Made by a program: the position numbers and the translations under genes. Positions 36,158-43,755 of a DNA stretch of 64,000 nucleotides are shown one piece after another. The notes below the pieces were generated by a model. It did no database searches. It saw only the letters and a list, made by a program, of their open reading frames with translations, and was not told where the DNA came from. Source of the stretch: an uncultured Erythrobacter sp. (GTDB taxonomy: Bacteria; Pseudomonadota; Alphaproteobacteria; Sphingomonadales; Sphingomonadaceae); contig CANMSD010000001.1 in NCBI GenBank assembly GCA_947500645.1, positions 992,001-1,056,000 on the forward strand, written 5' to 3'. Every line of letters starts with the position of its first letter. The first letter of the stretch is position 1.

Positions 36158-36952
36158 ATGGCAGCCACAGGATCAGGACGCGTTGCAGGCAAGCTCGCGC
36201 TCGTAACGGGCGGAGCGCAAGGTCTTGGCCGCGCGCATTGCATCCGGCTAGCGCAAGAGGGGGCGCGTGTGCTTGCAACCGATATCAATGGCGAAGGTGC
36301 TGCGGAAACGGCTGCGATCGTCAATGCCGAAATGGGCGATGGCACGGCCTTCTCCGCTCAGCATGATGTGACCGATCCACAAGGATGGGAAGCCGCAGTC
36401 GATGTTGCCCGCGAGCAGATGGGCGGCCTCAACGTGCTCGTCAACAACGCTGGCATCGGCGTAGCCGGGAATATCGAAACCTGCGATTTCGACGATTGGA
36501 AGCGTTGCTTTGCGATCAACGTCGATTCCATCTTTCATGGTTGCCAAAAGGCTTTGCCACTTATGCGCGAACACGCACCGGGTTCGATCGTGAACATCAG
36601 CTCAATCGCGGGCCTGATCGCGAGTGACACCATGCCGGCATATAACGCCTCAAAAGCGAGTGTGTGGATGCTGTCCAAGTCAATTGCGCTCCATTGTGCG
36701 AAGAACAACATGCAAATCCGCTGCAATTCGGTGCACCCGACCTTTGTCGACACGCCAATCCTCGATGGCACGGCAGAGCATCACAATATTGATAAGAGCG
36801 TCTTGATGGACAAACTGGCGCGCCAAATCCCGCTCAACTTCGTTGGCGAGCCTAACGATATCGCAAATGCTGTGGTTTATCTGGCCAGTGATGAGAGCCG
36901 TTTCATGACCGGAGCAGAGATCAAGCTTGACGGCGGTATTTCGGCGATGTGA
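36158..36952 (+). CDS. SDR family oxidoreductase
   Basis: A 264-residue classical short-chain dehydrogenase: cofactor site TGGAQGLGRAH near residue 19, NNAG near residue 96, catalytic Ser in ISSIAGLIAS and Tyr-x-x-x-Lys in YNASKASVWM, and the C-terminal AVYLASDESRFMTGAEIKLDGG. ATTAGAGAGGATTAAG upstream gives a good binding site. The NAD-type cofactor is suggested by the acidic residue after the second strand (ATDINGEG). Substrate unknown. It is 4 bases after the Nudix gene. Confidence 0.9.
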   Translation: MAATGSGRVAGKLALVTGGAQGLGRAHCIRLAQEGARVLATDINGEGAAETAAIVNAEMGDGTAFSAQHDVTDPQGWEAAVDVAREQMGGLNVLVNNAGIGVAGNIETCDFDDWKRCFAINVDSIFHGCQKALPLMREHAPGSIVNISSIAGLIASDTMPAYNASKASVWMLSKSIALHCAKNNMQIRCNSVHPTFVDTPILDGTAEHHNIDKSVLMDKLARQIPLNFVGEPNDIANAVVYLASDESRFMTGAEIKLDGGISAM

Positions 36953-36974
36953 GTTTGGCTCATTCGGTACAAAA

Positions 36975-36998
36975 AGAAGAGGGGCCAAATGGCCCCTC
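36975..36998 (-). terminator. Terminator of the PspC-micropeptide transcript
   Basis: An 8-bp stem (36979-36986 with 36991-36998) with a four-base loop, followed on the minus strand by TTCTTTTT, placed 68 bases past the PspC stop codon. The T tract shows that it serves the minus strand transcript; it may also stop the plus-strand SDR transcript, whose stop codon is 27 bases away. Confidence 0.75.
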
Positions 36999-37065
36999 CC
37001 GGTTTTCAAATCTGGTAAGGCGCGGCTGCCCATAAAACCGGGACAGCTTTAGTCTCGCCGCGCCT

Positions 37066-37281
37066 TCAGTCCGCAATCAGTGCGATTGCAAGATAGATCG
37101 GAATGGTCAGTCCGAAGCCGAGCAGGGTTGCTGCGACAAATCCGATGCGAACCCACATTGGATCGGTGCCGAGATAGTTCGCCAGTCCTGCGCTGACGCC
37201 GAAGACTTTGCCATTGCGTTTATCAAGGTGGAAGCCAGCGCGTGGTGGCTTGCCATTGTTGGTGTTGGTCAGATTGCTCAT
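37066..37281 (-). CDS. Small PspC domain membrane protein
   Basis: A 71-residue protein that is almost only a PspC domain: basic LDKRNGKVFGVSAGLANYLG, then DPMWVRIGFVAATLLGFGL and a hydrophobic end with YLAIALIAD. PspC acts in the phage-shock response to inner-membrane stress. Its ATG overlaps the stop codon of the micropeptide gene 37278-37400 by four bases (ATGA), so translation is coupled and the two belong to one transcript. The transcript starts at a sigma-54-like promoter 500 bases upstream. No pspA or pspF is in the window. Confidence 0.88.
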   Translation of the reverse strand: MSNLTNTNNGKPPRAGFHLDKRNGKVFGVSAGLANYLGTDPMWVRIGFVAATLLGFGLTIPIYLAIALIAD

Positions 37282-37400
37282 GCCATCACTCCGAGGCCGG
37301 GAGTAGCAGGGATAATCGCGGTGGCCATGAATACAGCCGAAATCGCGAGAGCCGAGACGGCTGCCATCACGCGGCTGCTAAGATCAATTGAAGCGAACAT
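37278..37400 (-). CDS. Tandem hydrophobic micropeptide 3 (40 aa)
   Basis: Forty residues: polar start MFASIDLSSRVMAAVSALAI, then a hydrophobic stretch with FMATAIIPATPGL. It shares the pattern SR-x2-AA-x2-AIS-A-x2-MATAI(I/L)P-x-(S/T)P-x-L with the two genes upstream. The ribosome binding site AAAGGAAACC is 7-12 bases before the ATG. It ends in ...GVMA with TGA overlapping the PspC start. It could be a one-helix membrane peptide. Codons follow protein coding constraint (different codons for the same residues in the paralogues), which supports translation. Confidence 0.8.
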   Translation of the reverse strand: MFASIDLSSRVMAAVSALAISAVFMATAIIPATPGLGVMA

Positions 37401-37438
37401 TCGTTTGGTTTCCTTTGCTTGATTTGAGTGAATGTGGA

Positions 37439-37552
37439 TTAGGCGACGAGGCCAGGTGAGCCTGGGATGATCGCGGTGGCCATTACGATAGCTGAGATTG
37501 CGACCGAGAAAGCGGCGGCAAACAAGCGAGATCCGAATTCGTTGCTAAACAT
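37439..37552 (-). CDS. Tandem hydrophobic micropeptide 2 (37 aa)
   Basis: Thirty-seven residues beginning MFSNEFGSRLFAAAF and ending in IIPGSPGLVA, with a central hydrophobic helix (AAAFSVAISAIVMATAII). Ribosome binding site AAAGGAC precedes the ATG. It is the middle of three paralogues; intergenic spacers are 33 and 38 bases. Conserved Arg before the helix and Pro residues after it fit a short membrane-inserted or membrane-surface peptide with its N-terminus inside. No known family is recognised. Confidence 0.8.
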   Translation of the reverse strand: MFSNEFGSRLFAAAFSVAISAIVMATAIIPGSPGLVA

Positions 37553-37585
37553 GTGGGGTCCTTTCAAAACGGGGGCTGTTAGCGA

Positions 37586-37699
37586 TTAAGCGAACAGTTG
37601 AGGGCTGGCTGGGAGGATCGCAGTGGCCAGGAACGCAGCCGAAATGGCGAGCGAGAAGGCAGCGGCGAAGAGGCGGTTTGAAGTATCGATTGCAGTCAT
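37586..37699 (-). CDS. Tandem hydrophobic micropeptide 1 (37 aa)
   Basis: Thirty-seven residues beginning MTAIDTSNRLFAAAF and ending in ILPASPQLFA. It shares RLFAAAFS and AISA with its neighbour. It has the best ribosome binding site of the three, AAGGAGAT, 7 bases before the ATG. It is the first gene of the transcript that contains the two other micropeptides and PspC, and the sigma-54-like promoter lies about 80 bases upstream of its ATG. Function unknown. Confidence 0.82.
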   Translation of the reverse strand: MTAIDTSNRLFAAAFSLAISAAFLATAILPASPQLFA

Positions 37700-37776
37700 T
37701 GATCATCTCCTTGTTTGGTCTGTTTCATTTCTTGTGAGCCTTGCTTTCTGCTTGCCTCACTGGATGCCCAACACAT

Positions 37777-37792
37777 TGCAGGAGCCGTGCCA
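37777..37792 (-). promoter_or_regulatory. Sigma-54-like promoter of the micropeptide-PspC operon
   Basis: On the minus strand TGGCACGGCTCCTGCA matches TGGCACG-N4-TTGCW at all positions but one (C for the first T of the -12 element), with GG and GC 12 bases apart. The inferred start is about 37766, giving a leader of about 66 bases to the first micropeptide. Upstream are two short palindromes (GCAGAATTCTGC at 37806-37817 and TGAACATTCGTTCA at 37825-37838), possible binding sites for an activator. It shares TGGCACGGC with the promoter at 31720. Confidence 0.72.
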
Positions 37793-37954
37793 AACTCGAG
37801 AAATGGCAGAATTCTGCGGCTTCCTGAACATTCGTTCATAAACTCCTTGTTCACTATTCCGAAAGATTGGTAAATTTTACTATCTATTGGGATTGGCGAT
37901 TTCACTCTTGTTATGACTGGCCATTATCGACCCGCCTGCTACCGATGCGCGCCT

Positions 37955-39043
37955 ATGGCGCTCGAGAAGATTTCCCTCGAAAATTTCCGCAATCACGCGG
38001 CCAGCGAACTCTCTCAAACCGCCAAGTTCAATCTCTTGGTCGGGGAGAACGGCGCGGGCAAAACCAACGTGCTCGAGGCGCTATCGCTTCTGAGTCCGGG
38101 GCGCGGCATCAGGAGGGCGAGCCTTTCCGATCTCCCTCGCCAATCGGAACCGGGCGTTGCAGCGGGCGGATTTGCCATTGGAGCAAGTCTGGTCGAGCAG
38201 GGACAGGTAAGCGCCCGCATCGGCACCTATGTCGAGGCAGATCAGCCGCGCCGCCGCTTGGTGCGTATCAATGGTACAGAAGCGAGCGCCACTTCCTTGA
38301 GCGAATGGCTCGCGATTTCGTGGCTAACCCCGGCGATGGATGGCCTGTTCATGGATTCCGCAGGCGCACGGCGGCGCTTTGTCGACCGTATGACGCTCGC
38401 GATTGAGCCGAGCCATGCCAAGTCTGTCTCACAGCTGGAAACGGCCCTACGCGAGCGCAATCGACTGCTGGAAGAACGCGGCGATGCCCGCTGGCTCGAT
38501 GCGATCGAAGCACAAGCCGCGCAGCACGGCGCGACGGTCGCCGCCAATCGTGCCGGGTCAATGGAAGCGCTCAGTGTGGAACTATCCGCCCTGCCCGCTC
38601 AGCCATTCGCAAAGCCTGTGCTCACCTATCGCCCCGGTGGTCCGACCGAACCTGAAGCCTTGCGTGATGAACTCGGCCGACAGCGCGCACGTGACCGGGC
38701 TGCTGGCCGCGCGCTCACCGGTCCACATCGCGACGAGTTGGATGTTGTGATGGCGGGATCGGGGCAAGCAGCGGCTTCCTGTTCGACCGGAGAGCAGAAA
38801 GCGATGCTGATCGCGATCACTCTGGCGCATAGTGTGCTCGCCGCCGAAGGACGCCCATCTGTGCTACTGCTCGACGAAGTGGCCGCTCATCTCGATCCGG
38901 TCCGGCGCAAGGCGCTATTCGAACGGCTTAGCCGAGGCCGTGCACAAGTCTGGATGACGGGAACCGAGCTTTCGCCGTTTGACGAGATCGCGAGCGAAGC
39001 CGCTATATGGCGAGTAAGCGTTGGGACGTTGGAGCGTCTCTAG
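37955..39043 (+). CDS. recF: DNA replication and repair protein RecF
   Basis: A 362-residue SMC-like ATPase that helps load RecA at gaps. Walker A is GENGAGKTN near residue 34, the signature motif is CSTGEQKAML near residue 274, and Walker B is LLLDEVAAHLDP near residue 307. The N-terminus MALEKISLENFRNH is typical. The start at 37955 replaces a longer frame; no clear Shine-Dalgarno is visible. It overlaps the convergent arylesterase gene by four bases. Upstream is a 255-base region shared with the divergent micropeptide operon. Confidence 0.94.
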   Translation: MALEKISLENFRNHAASELSQTAKFNLLVGENGAGKTNVLEALSLLSPGRGIRRASLSDLPRQSEPGVAAGGFAIGASLVEQGQVSARIGTYVEADQPRRRLVRINGTEASATSLSEWLAISWLTPAMDGLFMDSAGARRRFVDRMTLAIEPSHAKSVSQLETALRERNRLLEERGDARWLDAIEAQAAQHGATVAANRAGSMEALSVELSALPAQPFAKPVLTYRPGGPTEPEALRDELGRQRARDRAAGRALTGPHRDELDVVMAGSGQAAASCSTGEQKAMLIAITLAHSVLAAEGRPSVLLLDEVAAHLDPVRRKALFERLSRGRAQVWMTGTELSPFDEIASEAAIWRVSVGTLERL

Positions 39044-39798
39044 TTCGCAGCCGCGTTGCTCTCGTCGTCTTGCGGCAAAGCAGCCGAAACTCGCTCCACT
39101 GTGGCCGCAACCAAGCGCTCGATACCCTCCTCGGTCGGGTGAATGCGGTCCGACTGGAACAGCTCCGGCTCCTGATATATCTCCTCAAGCCAAAAGGGGA
39201 TGTAGGCCGCACCATATTCACGCGCCAAGTCGCCATAAAGCCCGTCAAATGCCTGCTGGTATTCGGGCCCATAGTTCGGCGGAGCGCGCATTCCCATGAT
39301 CAAAACGGGAATCTCTCGCGCCTTCAACTCATCGAGCATTGCGACAAAGTTAGCACGCGTCTCGTCCGGCGATAGACCGCGCAGCAGGTCGTTTCCACCG
39401 AGTTCGAGAATGAAGAGGTCGGGCTTCTCCTCTTGCGCGTCCAATGTGAAGGCCAAACGCTGGCGACCAGCGGCACTCGTGTCGCCTGAAATTCCCGCAT
39501 TCACGACAAACGCGTTGATCCCGCTTTCGCGCAATGCATCCTGCAATTTCGCCGGATAGCTATCCTCCGGCGCGACATTGTAGCCTGCAAACAGACTGTC
39601 TCCGAAAGCAATCAAGCGCCGTTCTGGCCCTTCCACGGGAACCGGAGCGGATACTGAGGGGTTTGAAGTGGTGATATCGCCATTTCCGCTGCGCTGCGGA
39701 TCAGCTGCCGGAGTTTCGCCACCACAAGCCGCCAAGGCCAATGCCATCGCCGATGTAAAAGCGATCAGGGGTTTCTTCGACCAAACGCCTATGCGCAT
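39040..39798 (-). CDS. Arylesterase / SGNH hydrolase lipoprotein (TesA-like)
   Basis: A 252-residue SGNH hydrolase. The N-terminus has a signal peptide and lipobox-like ALAACGG (Cys 25), then a Pro/Ser-rich linker. Block I is AFGDSLFAGYN, block II includes VVNAGISGDTSAAG, block III is ELGGNDLLRG, and the Asp-His pair is SDRIHPTEEG. TesA-like enzymes hydrolyse thioesters and esters. It is divergent from the ABC transporter genes, the arrangement known for tesA with ybbA and ybbP in E. coli. Confidence 0.9.
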   Translation of the reverse strand: MRIGVWSKKPLIAFTSAMALALAACGGETPAADPQRSGNGDITTSNPSVSAPVPVEGPERRLIAFGDSLFAGYNVAPEDSYPAKLQDALRESGINAFVVNAGISGDTSAAGRQRLAFTLDAQEEKPDLFILELGGNDLLRGLSPDETRANFVAMLDELKAREIPVLIMGMRAPPNYGPEYQQAFDGLYGDLAREYGAAYIPFWLEEIYQEPELFQSDRIHPTEEGIERLVAATVERVSAALPQDDESNAAAN

Positions 39799-39857
39799 CT
39801 ATGAGCCTCCGACTTCGGTATCTTGTTTGCAACCCACCCCTATGCCATTTGGAACTC

Positions 39858-40583
39858 GTGACAAACACTTCTTTTGCACTCGCCCCTGCGATCTCCGCTC
39901 GCAACCTCACACTCACTCTCGGCTCGAACCAAGCGCCGGTTGAGATCCTGCGAGGTATCGACCTCGATATTGCCGAGGGAGAAGTCGTCGCCCTGCTCGG
40001 CCCTTCGGGTTCGGGCAAGAGCTCGCTGATGGCCGTGCTTTCGGGTCTGGAGCGCGCCACCAGCGGCACTTTGCAAGTTGCGGGCGAAAACTTTGCCAGC
40101 CTCGATGAAGACGGCCTCGCGAAAGCACGTCGCGGCCGGATTGGCATCGTGCTGCAAGCCTTCCACTTGTTGCCGACCATGACCGCGGCGGAAAACGTCG
40201 CGACACCGATGGAGCTTTCCGGTGGCGAAAACCCGCGCAGCCGGGCCGAGGCAGAATTGAAAGCAGTCGGGCTCGGCCACAGGATCGGTCACTATCCCAC
40301 TCAGCTTTCCGGCGGCGAACAGCAGCGTGTGGCAATTGCTCGCGCGATTGCCCCACGCCCCGGTCTGATCTTCGCCGATGAACCAACGGGTAACCTCGAT
40401 GCGGCGACTGGCCACGAGATCATCGAATTGCTGTTTGATAGGCGTGCAGAAACTGGCGCAACCCTGCTGATCATTACGCATGATCCCGAGCTTGCCGAAC
40501 GCTGCGACCGGGTAATCACAATGGCGGACGGTGTGATCGCCTCCGACACCGCAAAGACCGGCGTAAAGGTGGCCGCCGAGTGA
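39858..40583 (+). CDS. ABC transporter ATP-binding protein (LolD/YbbA type)
   Basis: A 241-residue ATPase: Walker A GPSGSGKSS, Q-loop in IGIVLQAFHLLPTMTAAENV, signature LSGGEQQRVAIARAI, Walker B LIFADEPTGNLDAAT, and H-loop THDPELAERCD. Its length and position next to a FtsX-type permease and a TesA-like esterase point to the YbbA-YbbP system. The start is taken as GTG 39858 with upstream GGAAC; the longer frame is not conserved in such proteins. The stop overlaps the permease start (GTGA). Confidence 0.9.
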   Translation: MTNTSFALAPAISARNLTLTLGSNQAPVEILRGIDLDIAEGEVVALLGPSGSGKSSLMAVLSGLERATSGTLQVAGENFASLDEDGLAKARRGRIGIVLQAFHLLPTMTAAENVATPMELSGGENPRSRAEAELKAVGLGHRIGHYPTQLSGGEQQRVAIARAIAPRPGLIFADEPTGNLDAATGHEIIELLFDRRAETGATLLIITHDPELAERCDRVITMADGVIASDTAKTGVKVAAE

Positions 40584-43126
40584 GCACCCCCGCATCCTCG
40601 AGTGCGCTTTCCTGGAGCGGCGCCTGGCGCATCGCGAAGCGCGATCTCAACGCGCGTTTTCGCGGCCTGCGGCTGCTGCTTGTCTGCATATTCCTGGGTA
40701 CAGCTGCCTTGGCCGCAATTGGCACGCTGACCGCCGCAATTGAGCGCGAGTTGCAGTCCAATGGACAGGTCCTTCTGGGCGGCGATCTTGAAGTAGAGAT
40801 TTGGCAGCGCGGGCTGAGTGACGAAGAACTCGCCGCTATGTCCGAGTACGGTCAGGTTTCGGGCGGCACGCGCCTACAGGCCATGGCCAACAGCGACGAC
40901 AGCGCCGCGCCGGTCGAACTAAAGGCCGTCGATAGCAATTGGCCGCTCTATGGCACGCTCACCCTCACCGATGGCCGCGAAACAGGCGCGCCAACCGGCA
41001 ATGATGCCTGGCTTGGCCAAGGGGCGATCGACCGGCTCGACATCGAAGTTGGTGATACGTTCAAGGTTGGCACAGTGGAGCTGGTTGCTGCGGGAGTTAT
41101 CCAGAACGAGCCCGACCGCCTTTCCGAAGGCTTCCAGCTCGGCCCCACCGTGATCGTAGCCGAAGACGTGCCGGGCCGCGCTGGATTGCTCGAACCTGGC
41201 TCACTCTATGAGAGCAAATATCGGATCGCATTCGAAAACCAGAGCCGTTCCCCTGAGAACGTCGAGGAGGAGCTGACCGAAGCTTTCCCCAACTCCGGCT
41301 TCGACTTTCGCTCACGCGACCGCGCATCGCCCGGTGCTGACCGATTTGTACGGCAGATGAGCGATTTCCTGACGCTGGTTGGCCTCGCCGCGCTGGTGAT
41401 TGCGGGGATCGGCATTGCAGGCGGCGTGTCGTCCTATCTCGACGCGCGCAGGGGCAGCATCGCGACCCTCAAGGTGCTCGGCGCCTCTTCGGCGGACATC
41501 GTCCGCGTCTACGCCCTGCAAATCGCAGTTGCCGCTTTAGTCGGCAGCGCGGCGGGCCTCGCTGTCGGAGTGCTAGTCACTCCGGTGCTTGGTGCCGCGC
41601 TTGAAGGGCTGCTCCCAGTCGAAGCCGGTTTCGTGATCGAGCCCGCTCCGCTGGTCCTCGCAGCCACTTATGGTCTGTTGGTCGCCTTCGCCTTTGCCGC
41701 CACGCCTCTACTGCGCGCTAGGACATTCCCGGCAATGGCGCTGATGCGTTCCGGCATAATGCCACTGACACGAGATTGGCGGGCGATTGGCTGGACAGCT
41801 GCTGGCATCGTCGCGATCTGCGCGCTCGCACTTATCACAACAGCACAGCCACTGTTATCGGGCGGGTTCCTGCTCGGCGCGGGGGGAGCATTGATCGGGC
41901 TCGCTGCGCTAGGCCTCGGCATCCAGAAACTCGCATACAGCCTGCCGCGACCAAGCAATCCATTGCTGCGCAGCGCGCTTGCGAATCTCCACCGTCCCGG
42001 TGCACCGACCAGCGCGCTTGTAACCGCACTCGGCTTTGGCCTAGCCGCATTCGTGCTGCTCGCCGGTGTTCAGAGCGCGATCGAAGGCAACATCGAAAGC
42101 CGAGTGCCGCAAGAGGCGCCCGACTATTTTGTGCTGGATGTGCCAGTGGCCGAGGAAGAACGCTTTTACGAGCTGGTTGAGAATCGCTTCCCAGATGCTG
42201 CGATCCGTTCTGTGCCAACACTGCGCGGAGCGGTGCTCGCTTTCGGTCCAGAGGACGATATGCAACGTGTCGCCGAGCTGGAAGAAATTCCCGAAGGCGC
42301 GTGGGCGCTACGCGGCGAGCGCGGCATCACCTATGCTAACGAGGTTCCTCAGGGCAATCGCCTAACCGACGGCGAATGGTGGGATGCCGATCATTCCGGC
42401 GAGCCACTTGTGTCGATCGACGCGCAGCTGGCAGAAGCCGCTGGCTTGGGCATCGGAGACTATCTCACGATCGGTGTGCTCGGGATCGAGCGCAAAACGC
42501 GTATCGCCAATATCCGCGAGATCGATTGGGAGAATATGGGCTTCAACTTTACCATGGTGTTCTCCCGCAACGCGATTGCCGACGCGCCGCACAACCTATC
42601 GGCGACGATTGACCTGCCCGATGAAGTCGACACCGAACAACGCGGCGAATTGCTGCGCGAGATGGTGCGCGAATTCCCATCCAGCTCCATGGTCGAAGTT
42701 GGTCAAATTCTTGGCGAGGCGCGCACGATCCTACGCCAAGTTGGCCTTGCCACGCTTGCCGCTGCCGCAGTGGCAGTCTTGGCGGGGCTGGCCGTGCTGA
42801 TGGGGGCGATTGCCGCCGCCCGCGCCGCGCGCATGTATGACACGGTTGTGCTGCGAGTATTGGGCGCGAGCCGCCGTCAGATACTGCTGATGCAGCTTGC
42901 CGAGTACGGTCTGATCGCCGCGTTGCTGGCACTTGTCGCGCTAGGCCTTGGCTCAGGACTGGCCTGGGTGATCATCACCCAATTGTTCGAATTTGACTGG
43001 CTGCCCGCATGGGGCGAAGTGCTCGCCGTGCTGGGCCTGGGCCTCGTCATGGTGCTGGCCTTTGCGCTCGGCGGATCGCTGCCGCTACTGCGGGCCAAAC
43101 CTGCGCAAGCGCTGAGGGAGCTCTAA
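40580..43126 (+). CDS. FtsX-like ABC permease (YbbP type)
   Basis: An 848-residue integral membrane protein with an N-terminal helix (LLLVCIFLGTAALAAIG), a large periplasmic domain (residues ~50-265), a FtsX block of three helices near residues 270-385, further helices near 400-480 and a second periplasmic domain, and a final FtsX-like group of three helices near residues 720-840 ending in ALGGSLPLLRAKPAQALREL. Such permeases with YbbA-type ATPases are mechanotransmitters or exporters. It overlaps the ATPase gene by 4 bases, and together with the divergent esterase gives the classical cluster. Confidence 0.88.
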   Translation: MSTPASSSALSWSGAWRIAKRDLNARFRGLRLLLVCIFLGTAALAAIGTLTAAIERELQSNGQVLLGGDLEVEIWQRGLSDEELAAMSEYGQVSGGTRLQAMANSDDSAAPVELKAVDSNWPLYGTLTLTDGRETGAPTGNDAWLGQGAIDRLDIEVGDTFKVGTVELVAAGVIQNEPDRLSEGFQLGPTVIVAEDVPGRAGLLEPGSLYESKYRIAFENQSRSPENVEEELTEAFPNSGFDFRSRDRASPGADRFVRQMSDFLTLVGLAALVIAGIGIAGGVSSYLDARRGSIATLKVLGASSADIVRVYALQIAVAALVGSAAGLAVGVLVTPVLGAALEGLLPVEAGFVIEPAPLVLAATYGLLVAFAFAATPLLRARTFPAMALMRSGIMPLTRDWRAIGWTAAGIVAICALALITTAQPLLSGGFLLGAGGALIGLAALGLGIQKLAYSLPRPSNPLLRSALANLHRPGAPTSALVTALGFGLAAFVLLAGVQSAIEGNIESRVPQEAPDYFVLDVPVAEEERFYELVENRFPDAAIRSVPTLRGAVLAFGPEDDMQRVAELEEIPEGAWALRGERGITYANEVPQGNRLTDGEWWDADHSGEPLVSIDAQLAEAAGLGIGDYLTIGVLGIERKTRIANIREIDWENMGFNFTMVFSRNAIADAPHNLSATIDLPDEVDTEQRGELLREMVREFPSSSMVEVGQILGEARTILRQVGLATLAAAAVAVLAGLAVLMGAIAAARAARMYDTVVLRVLGASRRQILLMQLAEYGLIAALLALVALGLGSGLAWVIITQLFEFDWLPAWGEVLAVLGLGLVMVLAFALGGSLPLLRAKPAQALREL

Positions 43127-43141
43127 GAGAAGAGCTCCCTC
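43114..43141. terminator. Hairpin at the end of the permease gene
   Basis: A perfect 10-bp stem (43114-43123 with 43132-43141) with an 8-base loop that includes the stop codon of the permease. Neither strand has a clear T tract after it. It lies 10 bases from the stop codon of the convergent RDD gene and may serve both genes. Confidence 0.45.
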
Positions 43142-43151
43142 GCGCGGCGCC

Positions 43152-43619
43152 TTACTCAAACACGCCTGTATCGACGCCAGCCATGCCAGGCTGACCCTTT
43201 ACCACCAGCGTGCCTGCGATCATGTCATGCAGACCCTGTTTGCGATCGGTGAAGGCGACCATGATGAAGCCGATCAACAAGATGAGAGCTGACAGGATCT
43301 TGGCGAAATAGCGACCAATCGCCCGCGGCACGGTAATCCGCGATCCGTTAGAGTCGGTGACTATCAAACCGAGCGCTTTCTTGCCCGGCGTTGCTTGCCA
43401 GGACGAGGACTCAAAGCCGACAAAATAGGCAATCCCTACAACGAAGTTCAGAAGATCCGTCACAGAAGTGCTCGCGCCCGCAGCCGCTTCACTGAACGAA
43501 GTGCCGGTAACCGCAAAGATGATAAACGCTACCGGTATCATGATCACAAAATCGATCAGATACGCCCCAAGCCGTATCCAAAAACCGCCATATTGCATCG
43601 TCCCAATCCCTCCATTCAT
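43152..43619 (-). CDS. RDD family membrane protein
   Basis: A 155-residue membrane protein with the RDD motif region: YGGFWIRLGAYLIDFVIMIP at the N-terminus, then a helix to residue 43, SSWQATPGKKALGLIVTDSNG, RAIGRYFAKILSALILLIGF and TDRKQGLHDMIAGTLVV. Four hydrophobic stretches are evident. RDD proteins have been linked to sodium/lithium-proton exchange, but most are uncharacterised. It is alone between the permease and the first receptor gene. Confidence 0.85.
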   Translation of the reverse strand: MNGGIGTMQYGGFWIRLGAYLIDFVIMIPVAFIIFAVTGTSFSEAAAGASTSVTDLLNFVVGIAYFVGFESSSWQATPGKKALGLIVTDSNGSRITVPRAIGRYFAKILSALILLIGFIMVAFTDRKQGLHDMIAGTLVVKGQPGMAGVDTGVFE

Positions 43620-43698
43620 TGCAAGAAGGGGCAGCCCATCACAATCCGCGCAAATCTACAATGGCTCGAGCGCCAACCAAGCCATTATACCCCCAACG

Positions 43699-43727
43699 AA
43701 AAAGGGGCCCGCATTGCTGCGAGCCCC
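43699..43727 (-). terminator. Rho-independent terminator of the first TonB-dependent receptor gene
   Basis: On the minus strand a 10-bp stem with one G-T pair (43727-43718 with 43713-43704) and a GCAA tetraloop is followed by TTTTT, 28 bases past the stop codon of the receptor gene. It is a canonical intrinsic terminator. Confidence 0.92.
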
Positions 43728-43755
43728 GAATTCTGTGTTTCAAGTTCTAAGTGGA

